Under the pieces are notes generated by a model. The model was not told the DNA's origin. It saw nothing but the letters and a program-made list of their open reading frames with translations, and did no database searches. Below, piece after piece: positions 46,983 to 59,700 of a stretch of DNA of 64,000 nt. Origin of the DNA: Pyrocephalus nanus (Eukaryota > Chordata > Aves > Passeriformes > Tyrannidae). The stretch spans positions 1,676,501 through 1,740,500 of the forward strand of contig CM076275.1 in NCBI GenBank assembly GCA_038380795.1. The letters are read 5' to 3'. The position numbers and the translations under genes were made by a program. Numbering within the stretch: position 1 is the stretch's first letter; each line of letters starts with the position of its first letter.

Positions 46983-49237
46983 ACTAGGCCAGAGTCAACT
47001 CATTGAGGATGAACAAAAATCAACCCAAATCTTAATCTGTAAAACTTCATTGTATCAACCATTTAACTTCTGCTAACCCAGAGAAAGCCTCCCATAAAAC
47101 TCCAGGCTGTGCTGGGCAGCAATCTCACTGCAGGCAACCCCACTGCAGTGCTGCTGGAACACCTGAAAACAACACTTGGAGCTTTCTGCTGCCTCCAAAC
47201 ATCTCCAAAACCATCACTGTGCACAGAGGAAGCTGATGAGACATTTAGCAACGCTGCTAATTGCATCCTGTTCCCATCTCAGCACTACCTGCCCTCCTGC
47301 CTCACTCACAGCCAAGCCCCTCAAAGCCTGAGTGCCTGTTTTGCTCCTGATCTGAATTTCCAGGTGAAGTGAAACCCTGGTACAGTTCCTGCTAAGAGGA
47401 GCAGATGTTTAACATCATGCAAATTCATGAACATCCTTCAGCTGCCTCTGCTGAAAAAATTCAATTAACAATAAAAACCCCAACTAACTTGCTTATCCCA
47501 GGGATGTGTTTCAACTAAGAAGATGCACATTTATCAGATATCCATATACAATTTAGCAGCGACTGGGAGCTCACCAAATTTATCACAGAAATGGAATGGA
47601 ATATAAGCCATGAAGTGGATACTATTAAACAATAGACATTTACAACCTGGAAGAGTTAAAGCTTTCCTCAGTGTGCATTTATTTCAATATTTCATTTTAT
47701 TACAAGAAAAAGCACCCATCTATTACTCTATGAGTTTTAAAAATATATTAAAAACTTACAGCATGAGAATATTAATTCCCAGTTCTATAAACAAGAACTC
47801 CATTCCTACCTCAAACAATTACCTTCCAAACTGCATAAACCTAAATTAATCACATGCCTCAGCCCCAAGTGCACAGGAAGAGATGGATGGATTTGCAGCC
47901 TTTCTTGGGAAGCCCAAGAATTACAACCTGGTTTGCCAAGTCCAAAGGCAAGTCCTAGATTTGTGTCCTGCCTGGGAGGGAGCAGGAGCAGCCCTGGGGA
48001 GGGAGGCAGGAGGAAGCTTTCAGGTGGGAAAACACACAGTAAATGTAATTTATCAAGTGCCTATCAGCACCTAGGCAGTGTGCCACAGATTTATAGATTT
48101 TTAAAGCCAGGAGGGATTATGTGCACACTCTGACCCCCTGCACCAAACTCAACGAGATTTTCCCTGCAGCAGCTCCATAATTTGTTTGCTCTGTAGCACA
48201 ACTCCTAGCGAGGCTTCCAGCCCTGATTTAAGCACCTAAGAGCAATTTTTCAAATGATTACTTAGTCCCAGCGGGCAAACATATTTTATTTTTAATTTGT
48301 TTACCTTCAATTTCCATCTCCTGAATTCTGTTCCGCATTTATCCGGCACATCAAACCGTAACTCCCGTGTCTCCCACGTCACCTTCCCAGGCCTACACTG
48401 CTGCTGGATCATCTCCTGGCTCACCTGTCCTCTCTGATGAGCTGTGGGACACTCACAGCTCACCCTCTACATGGCTGGGGGGTTTTATCCTTGCCTGGGA
48501 ATTTTATCATCCCCATGGTGCTAAACAAAATGACCGTGGCCACATCTGCAAGAACCTTTGGCCTCTGGTCAGCAGTGGGTGGGTGGCTCTTCCACAATTC
48601 ACAGCTGGTCAGGCCCTCCCTGGCACTACAAGATTACGGTGGCTGATCCCTCTCATCCCACCAGGGCATCCCAAAGATGCACTCAGACAACATTCCCAAA
48701 TGCTCCTCAGCATCAGGGAGATGTCACTGCCAGCAATGCCTGGGCTGGGAGAGCTTTCTGTGTGACACCAGAGGCAAACAAGGCTCTTCTGATTGCTGGG
48801 TTTATATTTCCTGCCTGCTGAGTATTAACTGGGTTTTCTGGCGTTAAAAAATTAAAAATGATTGTAAAACCAGAGGGAAGAAACAATGTCAGGAACATCA
48901 GTGCAGATGAAGAAGGAACAAGACACAGTCAGGGCAAACAACTCCTACACTGCTCATCTCAACTACTTGGTGAGTGTAAACACAACAGAAATCCCCAGTG
49001 AATTATGCATGAGTCCTGTACCCAAAACTGGCTCTTTCTAATGATTAATTTACTCACAACACAGCCTGCTCTCCTATAAATCTACTACTCCACACAGAGA
49101 CTGATCTTACAAACACACTCAGCTCTCCGTGCCTGTTGTGTACTCTCTCGAAATTATATTTTCTCTTCAGATTGCATTGTTTTGCTTTGTAAAAACTATT
49201 AAGCAGAATTAGTGATGCTGCATCCTAAGCTGCAGAC

Positions 49238-49267
49238 AAGGGAGGAGGGGAGAAGGAGAGGAAAAGG
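49238..49267 (+). other. 30-nt pure purine tract
   Basis: Thirty uninterrupted purines (AAGGGAGGAGGGGAGAAGGA then GAGGAAAAGG). Such tracts can adopt triplex or unusual structures. There is no sign of a repeat family. Confidence 0.7.
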
Positions 49268-51065
49268 TCCCACATGCAGCTGTTTTAACAGCAACAACAA
49301 AATGAGCTTAAGAATGTCTAATTACTTGAGATCCCAACCCAAAACAAACTCACAGTGTAATGAATTGATTCAGTGACTGAGAAACGCTGGACTGAAATAG
49401 CCTGGGAAGACAGTGAAGCTTTTGGAAAGGTTATTTTCTGAGCAACCTGCAGGACAGGAAAATAAATAATTAAATACAATCTTTCTGGCCATTTTAAAGC
49501 ACCTGAAGCCATGTATGACACAGCCACTTGTCATCACGATCTGCAAGAGTTAATTATTGTGCAGTGATGATTAGTTTCACTTCAGGAGCTACACAGGAAG
49601 AATCCTGGTCCATCATCCACGTGTGCAGGAAGCCAGGCCTGCTCTGCACTGCAGCCAACTCTCATTCCCTGTTTTTTTATGGAAAATGTCTTTACTACTT
49701 TAATGCAGACATCCTATAATTTAAATTAACCACACCAACCAGGCTTTTGCTACATAAACAGGATGGTTTCTCACTGTCTCTGCTTCAGTTGGTGACACTA
49801 CACAATCTCCTGTTTGACATCTTACAACCCTCCACCTCATTCCTATTAGAGGAAGCAAAATTGTCTGGATTCCTCTGGGAAGTCAGCAATGCTCACTTTT
49901 TTATGGCTGACTGGTACATCTATCAAATACTTGTAGATAGCAAATGTGTTATTTGGGAACTTTAATAAACGTTCAAGTCCTCTGGCAAGAATGCAAATTT
50001 TGCTGCTCCTGATGAGCTCTGAAACACCTTTGCAAACAACTCACTGGCTCTGCTGTCAGAAGGAACTCCAGCATCACTCAGTGCTTGGCATTCCAGGAAT
50101 CTGAATCCCTGCTAAAGGTATTTTGCTTTTTCACTGTCTGGTTTCTTATTTGCAAGAAGTGTGCATGGCAAAAGGGGCCAGCCAGGTGTATTAGAAAGGC
50201 TACCCCACACCAGTCTTGGTGAGGGAGGCAGTCAAGAACATTAATTCTTCTGTTGGGTGATTATGTACACAGGTTTTCCCTGCTGCCTTCTTGGAGACAC
50301 TCTAGCTTCTATCTCGAGAGCACAGGATCTGCCATAGTTCAGCTTCATCCTCTATCACAGGACTTGTTAAGCAGTTCTGAGCCCGCTGTTACCCAAAACC
50401 ACCCCGCTCAGGAGGTGTGTGATGTGCAGGACAGGGAGAGCAGAGGGGACCTGCACACACTGACAAATAGTTCTTGTGGCATTTTCAATCCAAATGCGAG
50501 AGGAAAAACATCATAATTCTCCCCAGACTGTGTGTCCTTCCACACCCTCACAAAGGTCTGATTTAAGGATTTAGGGCACCCCCCACTTTGCAGTTGAACT
50601 GTGGAGCCTCCAGTATCCTCTCACTGAAGGACAACACGTGTAATCACAGTAAGCAGGAGTATTTATTATTGTTAAGGATGTGTGGAACAGTCTGATAACG
50701 ATGTGCTGTGCCTGTTGTTCAGATGTCATTAGGAGACCTCTCAGGCATCTCATTACCAGCCCTAACACACACCCTAAAGGGCATTCCTGCAATTATGAAA
50801 TGTTAACTTCTAAAGAGGAAAGCATGCACAAGGGGGAGAAAGTACTTGTAATGGGGAAAAAAACAAACCACTTCACACAGAAAACTCTTAAATTAGTCCA
50901 GAAACAACAGATTAAAGGGAAACATTTATAACATGGCACATGGGTGCAGGTCAGTCAACCTTCTCCTCTGGAATTTGAGGAGGTCAAAACTACTCCACTG
51001 TAGTAGATCATAGATAAAAAGGTTTGCCAAAGAATATTTGGATGTTTGTTATTATAATCACACAA

Positions 51066-51085
51066 TTATATATATATTTATATAA
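51066..51085 (+). repeat. (TA)n-rich tract
   Basis: A short TATATA run interrupted by TTT, in otherwise AT-rich intron. Confidence 0.75.
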
Positions 51086-53757
51086 TGTGTCATACACAAT
51101 CCATGCCACTCCAGAAACCAACAGAGCCTTGGTGGAGAGTCAAATTTTGCCACCCAGTGATAGAATGTCCCAGCTACATAAAGTGATAAAAGCCATCCTT
51201 TCCCTGTGCCAATCAGTGCAAACGAGGACTCCAACTCCTCCTGCCCAATCCACCAAAACGTTCAACCCAGCTACACCTCTGGGTGCACAAGGCAGCTGCA
51301 GCATTTATGGCTCTCAGGGCTCCAACAGAGAGGAAAACAAACACATCTACTCTAACTTCCCACTTACACCACGCTCCTTCCTCCTGCCCCTCCTTCCAGA
51401 GCCCAAGCAACACAAACGACAAGATCTGTATTCCCACTCTAAAGCCACGTTGTGAGTGGCAAATGCAGCAGATCAAGAAGCAGAATGAATAAGTAAAAGC
51501 TCACCAATGCTACAGGCTGGATTTTGGGGATGAATTCCTCTCCTCTTTCTTCGTGGGATTTTTTTTTTTTTTTAAATATTCTCTCTTAAGCCCTCTAATG
51601 ATGGATGATGAATGGGACAGTTATCTGAGCACTGGAAGTGCTTTGCTACTGACAAGGCAAATAACCTTTCTGCAGTTCAGGGAACCAGTTCTGGAGCAGA
51701 TCTGCTGGAGGCCTGTCAAGATAACAATATCCCCACACTGACTGTTGGCAGCAGGATTTTTCATTCTCTGTGTCACTGAAGTACAGAGGGAAGCTTCTCA
51801 CCACAGAAAGAAGGGGATGAAAACATGGTTTTTTTCCTGAAGACTTTCTGCCCCGAGAGTGACATATTCCAGGGTAAAGCATGAATGATAAATCACTGTG
51901 TTTTGATCCAGGAGAGCACTGCATGAAAGGGAATTAGCACAGTTTAAGAGGGAGGGAGAAATATCCCCCTGGGAGCTGCTTGCCCAGGCACTGCACTGAT
52001 GGTGCTGCCACTCCTGTCCCCGTCCTGCAGGGCTTCAGCTCATGCTCAGCCTCAGCAGGCTCCCTGCAGACCTCCTTAAAGAAAGGGGCTCCCCAAATTT
52101 CCATCTCTCCTATGGACAAGGACTGCCCCTCCCATGGCAAACCCACTCCCCTGGCAGAGAGGGTTTTGGGGTTAGAAAGGAAGGAAGGAAGAAGATGAAA
52201 GCACATCTCCAGCCTCTCCCAAAAGAAGGAGTTAAAGCCATTTACGAGACACTCTTCAAAACATATTTACCACCTTAACCCCTTCCTTCCCAAACAGCAC
52301 TTTAAGAGACCCCCAACTACGAATCTGCTTCACATCTCAGAGAATCTTTTCATTTCATTCTGTGCTTCACATTCTTAACACTCAATATTTATTTCAAGTG
52401 CATTAACTGTAACACAAGTGGCAGATCCAAGCTATGCATCCCTTGGCTCCCGGGGCTCTGATGAACTGACACAACTCTGTGCCCCTGCAGTGATCCTGAA
52501 GTGCCACAAGAGTTTGGGCTTATTCCAAATTTACAGCCAACCTCCCTTCCCACACTGATCATCCACATCCCACCCAGCTGTGTCCACACAGCACAGGACA
52601 CAAATGAAACTCAAACCACTGAAGAGGATGAAACTCTGGGGTTTATTACAGTGGAGATTAAAATTCAATACTGCAGCAGAGCAGGATGTTAAAATGCTGC
52701 ACGGATTTAGCTGCTCTTTGCTCAAAGAGGCAGTTTGATAACACTAAGTCGGGTTTAACATAGTTTTATTGGCATAAATTCCATTTGTTGAGGGCTGTGA
52801 ATGAAGAAGCAATCCTCATGCCTTGCACTCCCAGGAACAGGGTACCCAAAGTGATTTTCTTTTTCAGGGGACTAATGCAGCTTAACCTGCAGCTCAAGGC
52901 AGGAATAAGTCACTGCACCTGCGAGTGCTGGCATTACAGTGAGAGCAAAGGTCTGATCCTGAGTGCTCTGGGGAAGTGATGGAATTAAGTTTTATGTATG
53001 TAAGCCCTTCCCACAGGTCAGGTTCTGGAAGATAATCAGGCTTGTTGATAACACACGGATTTCCCCAGTGAAACCCTCTCTAATCATGTGGGTCTGTTGT
53101 TAAAGCACCTGCAAAGCCTCCACAATAATGAGAGTCCAATCAGCCTGCACTTGGTCTTGCCCAAATGCTCTTCTCCTTGTCTTTAGCACCACATGGAAAA
53201 CGAGTGAAAGTTCCTGATCTGGGAGGTGAGCCAAGGAATTTAATGTCCTTTTTTAGAAGCAGGGTCAGGCCCTCAGTCATGACAGGGCTTTCTCATACAC
53301 ATGTGGTTCTGTGACCTACAAACTAAGGTGTGTCACTCCAGGTTTCTGCTAAACCACTTTAAACGTGACAAAAAATAAAAATAAGATTCAATGTTCAAGC
53401 TTTAATCAAAATTTAGCCAAACCACGTGGAGGCAATGAAAGCATCTTGTTGCACCCACAGCCTCCTGTCATCCTACAGCCCAGTCTGACTTCCATGTGTC
53501 CCAAAACCACAGCCAGGCAATCAGAACAGCACCCAAGTCTCCCTTGTCCTTATCTCTTGCCTTTAAAATAAATACAAGTTCACACATTCATGCTGCAGTT
53601 ACAGGGTGATCACATTCTCCCCAGGTTTGCCCTTTTTGCAGAGGTTTGCTCCCACTGCTCCTCACCCCAGTTTTGCCATGGAGGGAATCACTGAGTTTGC
53701 TGGACTTATTCTTCATTTGCAGCACAGAAAAGACAACTGGAATCAAGGTCTGTGCTT

Positions 53758-53779
53758 ACAAACAAACAAACAAATAAAT
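53758..53779 (+). repeat. (CAAA)n / (TAAA)n microsatellite
   Basis: Four CAAA units run into a short TAAA stretch. Confidence 0.85.
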
Positions 53780-54580
53780 CAATTTTCTGTGTTTAATTCC
53801 CAACCCGTGTGAGATACACCTTTGGTAATTTCATCTCCCTGGGCTGGAATGACCCCTCTGAGGAAAACAACACGAGATTCAGAGCATCCTTTGATAGCTT
53901 TGTCTGCACCCACATCCACAGAATGAAAATGAATTAAACCATTCCCTGTGTTGGCTGATGCCCTCTGATAAGCAGTGGCCAGTCACATTAAGGGGACGAA
54001 GCTCCCAGCTCAAGCTTATCCAAGCAAGTTAAGTAACCTCTGGAGTTTTGTTCTTTTTAACACCATTGCAGCCAAACATCCCCAAAACTTTTCAAACTGA
54101 TATTCTAAAATTTTATGCTTCACATGCCACGATTTGCAATACCACAAAATGTTTGGAGTCGCAGTCACACTCAAGCAGAAAATATATATCTATGGCTGGG
54201 AGATAAATTTATTTTCAGCTGTGAAAAAAATATATTGCTATCTCACATAAGGCATCCTGGTATCCCAAAGATACCAGCCAACAGCCCATTGGTCCAATTC
54301 ATATTTCAAAGAGATTGCAAGTGACCCAGGCACAAAATGTGACAGTGGGATTTGTGAGTGGATTTGTAGTGACAGTGTAAACCCATTGACTTTTAACAAA
54401 CCAGAAATCTGGCAAGATTGCACACGTGGGTCTCTGCTAAGGGGGGGCACGGGGTCAGCAGCAAGGCAGCCTGAGATGTTTGTGCTACAAACCCAGTGAG
54501 GAACTACAGAAATGCATTCCCACCCAGCTGATTGCTCACAAATCCCAGTGCCCACCATTTCTGACATCCTGCATCCACAT

Positions 54581-54755
54581 GGAAAACAGCCCAGGGAAAC
54601 TGGACAACACAGCCCAAGGAAACTGGAAAACAGCACAGGGAAACTGGAAAATACAGTCCAGGGAAACTGGAAAACAGCCCAAGGAAACTGGAAAACACAG
54701 CCCAAGGAAACTGGAAAACAGCCCAGGGAAACTGGAAAACACAGCCCAAGGAAAT
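54581..54755 (+). repeat. Minisatellite of alternating 21- and 23-bp monomers (44-bp higher-order unit, four copies)
   Basis: Eight monomers start at 54581, 54602, 54625, 54646, 54669, 54690, 54713 and 54734. Odd monomers are 21 bp (GGAAAACAGCCCAGGGAAACT type). Even monomers carry two extra bases after GGAAAA (GGAAAACACAGCCC...) and are 23 bp; the last one is clipped to 22 bp. The strict 21/23 alternation means the array grew by duplicating a 44-bp dimer. No stops occur in several frames, so it generates spurious repetitive ORFs on both strands. Confidence 0.95.
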
Positions 54756-54922
54756 GGCAGCAGAGCAGCCACTTTCATTGAAATTCTGATTTTTGTTTCC
54801 TACGACACACAAAGAGCCCAGACTGTTCTCTGGCTCACCTTTTTAACATGGATTTGAAAATCTTATTTAGCGCCCTTGGCTTCCAGTTCTTTCACTCCCT
54901 TCCCACGGATTTTGCTGTTCCC

Positions 54923-54941
54923 TCCATCCATCCATCCATCC
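54923..54941 (+). repeat. (TCCA)n microsatellite
   Basis: Four to five TCCA units sit about 170 bp past the 44-bp minisatellite. Confidence 0.88.
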
Positions 54942-55207
54942 GTCCCGGAGGGAGCTGTTACAGGAAACCCTGGGCATTTGAAACTCCACCAGAAGCCAAC
55001 TCAGAGGTTTCCAAACTCAGCCCTGACCCAGGAAAGCCATGCATGGTCTCCTCCTGCTAATGAACAGCCTTTCCCTGCAAGCTTTATCAGGATCTTTTGT
55101 CTTGGGAGCTTTGTGGCATATTATGGAATAACTGCTTTGTTCTATTCAGTACATCTTACAAAAGAATTAAATTTGCCTGCTGAGTAGATCATCTCCGTGG
55201 TCTTTCA

Positions 55208-55279
55208 GGTTCCCTACCCGTGGCAGGGAGGTTGGAACAAGACTACCTTTAAGGTCCTTTCCAAACCACTCTGTGATTC
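55208..55279 (+). mobile_element. CR1 LINE 3' terminal fragment
   Basis: About 70 bp: GGTTCCCTACCCGTGGCAGG, GAGGTTGGAACAAGACTACC and AAGGTCCTTTCCAAACCACT, ending CTGTGATTCC. This matches the extreme 3' end of CR1. A (CAAA)n microsatellite follows about 40 bp further on. Confidence 0.82.
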
Positions 55280-55316
55280 CAGGTTAAAAGATGTTTTAAG
55301 AAAGCAAAGCCTGCTT

Positions 55317-55337
55317 CAAACAAACAAACAAACAAAC
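55317..55337 (+). repeat. (CAAA)n microsatellite
   Basis: Five perfect CAAA units, shortly downstream of the CR1 fragment at 55208. Confidence 0.93.
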
Positions 55338-57276
55338 CAAAACAAACCCATTATTATAAGCCAGAGAGACACTGAAATCAATTTGTTTTCCCAGTTTTGA
55401 TTTATTAACTCCTCAAAAGACATTTAGAAAAAGCTTTGTCTGAGAAAGAGATAAACCCCAGGAGCACCTTTTTCCACGGGCATGTATTTGGAAGTGAGGG
55501 AGATGCAGAGAGAAAAATGTTCATACACATTTGGCTGATGCCATATTCCCTGCTACTTCCCTCCCCACGTGCTCCCTCTCTGAAGGAGGGATGCAATGAG
55601 TAGCAGAGAAGAACCTGAGATAAAACCCAAATAGCAGCGTTCAGGATGGTGATAATGACCCATTTACAACAGCACCTGGCAGAAGAACCTGCAGATGGGA
55701 CTGAGTCGTAAAAGCAGAGGCTGCAGCTACACTATTTCCTTCAGGGAGCGAAATGCTGACAAAGTACAATTGCAGGAGCCTTGGCAATGGGGAGGTTGAC
55801 AGATGAGGACCATTTCTGAGGAAGGATGTCACCAGCAACATCCTCCATCACTCCACCAGGACGGCCCTGCTGTGAGACAGTGTCAAGCCTCGTGGAGGCT
55901 GCACTAGTGAATAAAAATGGGAACATCGAGCATGAAACGGATCCCTTGGCCTCAAAGTCATCAGCTATTGCTTCTCTGCACCTCAGCTCTTCCAATATGC
56001 TGCTTATGAGCTCGAAAATATCCCAAATTTGTATCAGGAGGTGGAGGGGAGGAGGAGTTGAGCCCACCTTTGAATAGCACTTTGACACAGCTTTCTGGGA
56101 CTGCCTCGCACTGTGAGAGTGCAGCTGAAGGTTTTGACTACAAAACCATGGAGACACCAAATTCCAGGGCCAGACTCCCAGTGGGTCTGAGAAGGGAGGA
56201 CACAGGGGAGCTGCTTGCTGGCTAATTCAGCACTGGCAGCCTTGTCCCCAGAAGTTGTGCCCTAAACTGTGTCAGCTGGCTGCTGGATCCACAACTGGTG
56301 TGAAGCTTGGGACATGCATCTGCTTTTGCATCTGCTCACTGGGAAAGTTTAAACTCTCAGAAAAATACATTCTACATTAAAAAATAAAAATCCCAGGAAT
56401 GGAACTGTACTGCAGGTTTATGAATTTCCCTTCCCTTAATGCTGTGATTCAGGCTACCAAGGAAATATTAGTATTTTCTGCAACAAAAAAAAGTCATCCA
56501 AGGAATATGAGCCAACAGCTTCCAAAACATCCCCAGCACCTGGTTTGGACTTAGTTGCTCGATTCTTTTCTTTGCCTTTGCAATGTGTGTGTGGTTTTCT
56601 TCAGCAGGGATCCATCTCTTTCCAGCTCATTCAAGGCTGTGCTCCTGCCATGGAGGGATGGTCACAGTGCCACCCTTCCAGCATGAACCCTCCTAACCCT
56701 GGCAGTGCCTGGCAATGGATGTGCCTTGGCAGAAGAACTGTTTATGTTTGACACTTGTTTTGAATGCAGAGCCCAAAGAACTTTCCTTTCATTATAATAT
56801 GTAATTAGGGGTTCTTTTTAAACACTGGGAGAAAAAAAAAACACCTCTCTTGTTTTGGATGAAGAGTTTTTGCTTCTTTGACTTGAAACAAAAAGCCTCT
56901 GTTTTGGTAATCTCCCACCACACTCATACATCAGCTGTTAAAAACATCTTGAAAGGCACCAAATGAAATGAATCACATCTGGAGCCAATTTGGACATATA
57001 TTTGTTTTCTAAACAGTATTAAATTCAAATCAGTATCTTGAAATGATAATATAAGCACATCAAAGAGAATAAAAATAATGAGAAATGGCCTTATTCATAC
57101 CATGCCTACTATCTGTGTATTCTTATCAAAACACCAGTGATCACAACTCATAAAAAAACTTCATGGAGCTAAGAGATCACAAAATCACACTTAAATTAAA
57201 ACTAAATAGAGAAGCAAGTACTTCAGTGACCAGCTATCCAGCCTACCTGTCAGAGGTGCAATACTTCAGTGTCCAC

Positions 57277-57468
57277 CCAATGGCTTCCCACTGCCAGAGG
57301 GCAGGGTTAGGTGGGATTTGGGAAGAAATCCTTCCCTGGGAGGGTGGGCAGGCCCTGGCACAGGTTGCCCAGAGAAGCTGTGGCTGCCCCTGGATCCCTG
57401 GAAGTGTCCCAGGCCAGGTTGGACGGGGCTTGGAGCAACCTGGGCTGGTGGAAGGTGTCCCTGCCAAA
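57277..57468 (+). mobile_element. CR1 LINE fragment, inverted partner of the copy at 58141
   Basis: This CR1 segment runs from CCAATGGCTTCCCACTGCCA through GGGAGGGTGGGCAGGCCCTG and TGGATCCCTGGAAGTGTCCC to GGTGGAAGGTGTCCCTGCC. It then stops and the CR1 terminus is absent. It is nearly the exact reverse complement of 58206-58394, so the two copies are an inverted pair of one subfamily with about 740 bp between them. Confidence 0.93.
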
Positions 57469-58140
57469 TTCTCTTCAATAAAACTAGCTTTGCACAGAAT
57501 GGGTACAATTTACTTGAGGGGTATTTTCCCCTTTCCTGAATGCTAATTTTTGTTTGTTTAAAAACGTAAGATAGCTCTGAGGCAGAGCACAGCGAGAGAC
57601 AAGGAGTCATTCAGAGCAGACTCTGAATTTTCAATGAAGTATTTTAATTAACCCACGAATAGTAATTCTCTTCAAAGTTTTTAAAATAAAATTCTAGCTT
57701 TTTATGAGCACAGTTATTATTTAAAAAAGAAAAATATCATCAGACTTCAGACATACACGACTTTCAATCAATAAAAATATCTTCAAATTAAAAAAAAAAG
57801 GCAGTCAAATTCTCAACCAACCACAAAACATTTTACAAGGTCAAAGCAAGTTCAAGTGCACTAAAATGAAAACCATTTTGAAACTTTACTTTGTTTTGCA
57901 AACAAAGGCAACACAGTGTGAATAGAGATAGTTTCACTATCAGTAAAACCAGGCAAAATTCTACAATCAGGCCAACATACTTCTTTCCTCTTAGAAGATT
58001 CTAAAAGGCCACCTTACTGTTCAGATTCACAGAACAACCCAACTTGCCCCACATCAGAGAGTGCCAAGAAGGGTATTGACAGTTTGGGTGCTGATTAAGA
58101 AAAACAACCTATCAGACAAGTCGTGCAGATCACCCTGTTT

Positions 58141-58512
58141 ATAAAATCACAGAATTATTTGGGTTGGAAGGACCTCAAAGCCCATCCAGTCCCACCCCTG
58201 CCATGGGCAGGGACACCTTCCACCAGCCCAGGGTGCTCCAAGCCCCATCCAACCTGGCCTTGGACACTTCCAGGGATCCAGGGGCAGCCACAGCTTCTCT
58301 GGGCACCCTGTGCCAGGGCCTGCCCACCCTCCCAGGGAAGGAATTCTTCCCAATATCCCATCTCTCCCTGCCCTCTGGCAGTGGGAAGCCATTCCCTGTG
58401 TCCTGGCCCTCCATCCCTTGTCCCAAGTCCCTCTCCAGCTCTCCTGTGCCAAAGGTGCTCCCTGCTCTTCCCTTCTCCAGGCTGAACAACCCCAATTTTC
58501 TCAGCAATTCTT
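58141..58512 (-). mobile_element. CR1 LINE 3' portion, reverse orientation
   Basis: About 370 bp of CR1 tail on the minus strand. It starts with ATAAAATCACAGAATTATTT (reverse of the terminal repeat), then GGGTTGGAAGGACCTCAAAG, CCATGGGCAGGGACACCTTC, GCAGCCACAGCTTCTCTGGG and CAGTGGGAAGCCATTCCCTG, and ends near CCCCAATTTTCTCAGCAATT. It extends further into the element than most copies here. Frames open through it belong to dead CR1 sequence. Confidence 0.93.
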
Positions 58513-58829
58513 CCCAGCAGAGGAATAAAGCCCTGAGAGTGTTCAGGTACACTCTGAGGGCTGCAATTCCAGCTGGGAATCCCAGCATGGTGTGGATGGC
58601 AGGAGCAGGCACATCACCTCCCCACCTGATTGATTCTTCAGCAATTCCCCTCTGCACTCCCAACCAGCTCCCCATTCTTTTGCCTTACTGAACTTGAGAA
58701 ACAAATGACAAAACTCCGAACCAGAAGGGGCTCCACTCCCTGCCCAGAAATATAAACACACTGAGCTGAAGTCAGAGTCGTGCAGACCCTGCCAGCATCC
58801 CCCCTGTGACATTCCCAAGAGCTGCCCGT

Positions 58830-59100
58830 GCCCATCTCCCCGGGAGCAGAGTGCCAGCGCTGCCCTTTTCCTTTGGACAGGCCTTTATTCAATCAGAGCC
58901 GAGAGCGGGGGAACAACCCTGCTTCTTTTCCAGACTCTCCCAGCAGAGCATTTGCCCTGAACGCGGGCTCTGAACGCTCCCAGCCGACCTCGGGCAGGGA
59001 TTAGGTGCTAATTGCAGCCGCCCTCCCAGACACGCTGCAAGACAAATCTTTGCTGCTGAAAGGTTTATTTCTGCCGGCAGCCTTGAGAGGGCTCATTATA
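58830..59100. promoter_or_regulatory. Local CpG-rich patch, candidate regulatory element
   Basis: A cluster of a dozen or more CpGs (GAGAGCGGGG, GAACGCGGGC, CCGACCTCGGGC, GCAGCCGCCC, TGCCGGCAG) is followed by a TGCTAATTG homeobox-like core and AT-rich sequence. It lies between two CR1 copies and is itself non-repetitive. It could be an enhancer or an alternative promoter within the FSTL4 intron. The assignment is inference. Confidence 0.35.
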
Positions 59101-59452
59101 AGCGATCACCAGATGTCACCAATTCTTCATAAAATACAAAAGAAAGGACTTCTTTTTTTTTCTCAGCGAAAAAACACAACCCACAACTGTCAAAGTGCAG
59201 CAAGAGCCGTAAATACACCACTCTGCAGTATTTTTGGCCACAGTATAGATTCCCTTTTGCTATCACACATCTCAAACAACGCCTACTGAAATAGGAATGA
59301 GGCATTCTAATAATGTCAGCACTAATGACAAGCTCTGGCTGACAGGTACTGACTTCACCCCAGCCTCCAGCAGGATGATTAACAGATCTACAGCAGCAAA
59401 CACAGCTCAGGCCCCCAGCACTGACAGCCAGCCCTTATCTATGGGAATGGAA

Positions 59453-59698
59453 AGGACAGAAGGAAATGGCCTCAAGTTGCACCAGGGGAGGTTTAGCTTG
59501 GAAACTGGGGAGAACTTCACAGAAAGGGCTGTTCAGCCCTGGCACAGCTGCCCAAGCAGAGGTGGATTCACCATCCCTGGAGGCATTTAACAGATGGGTG
59601 GATGTGGCACTTGGATCGTGGGCCTTGCAGTGCTGAGGGAATGAATGGTTGGACCAGATTTTCTTGGAGGGCTTTTCCAACCTAAACAATCCTATGAA
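59453..59698 (+). mobile_element. CR1 LINE 3' end (second subfamily)
   Basis: This CR1 tail has GGAAATGGCCTCAAGTTGCA, CCAGGGGAGGTTTAGCTTGG, AGAACTTCACAGAAAGGGCT, TGGATGTGGCACTTGG and TTGGAGGGCTTTTCCAACCT, ending CAATCCTATGAAAT, a decayed form of the CR1 terminus. It resembles the copy at 46766 but starts further 5'. Confidence 0.92.
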
Positions 59699-59700
59699 AT

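Larger units (their letters stand above)
46983..54580. other. Unique AT-rich intron stretch
   Basis: It holds the TA-rich tract at 51066, the purine tract at 49238, a short GGAA run near 52178 and the CAAA run at 53758. No gene, RNA or mobile element was recognised. Confidence 0.55.

Noticed and set aside
54480..54857. Repetitive open frames on both strands, looking like a tandem-repeat protein
   Set aside because: They are produced by the 44-bp minisatellite, which lacks stops in several frames; 44 is not a multiple of three, so the apparent repeat peptide has no stable unit.
58164..58691. 175-codon plus-strand frame and several overlapping frames
   Set aside because: They run through a reverse-oriented, truncated CR1 tail and have no host-gene similarity.
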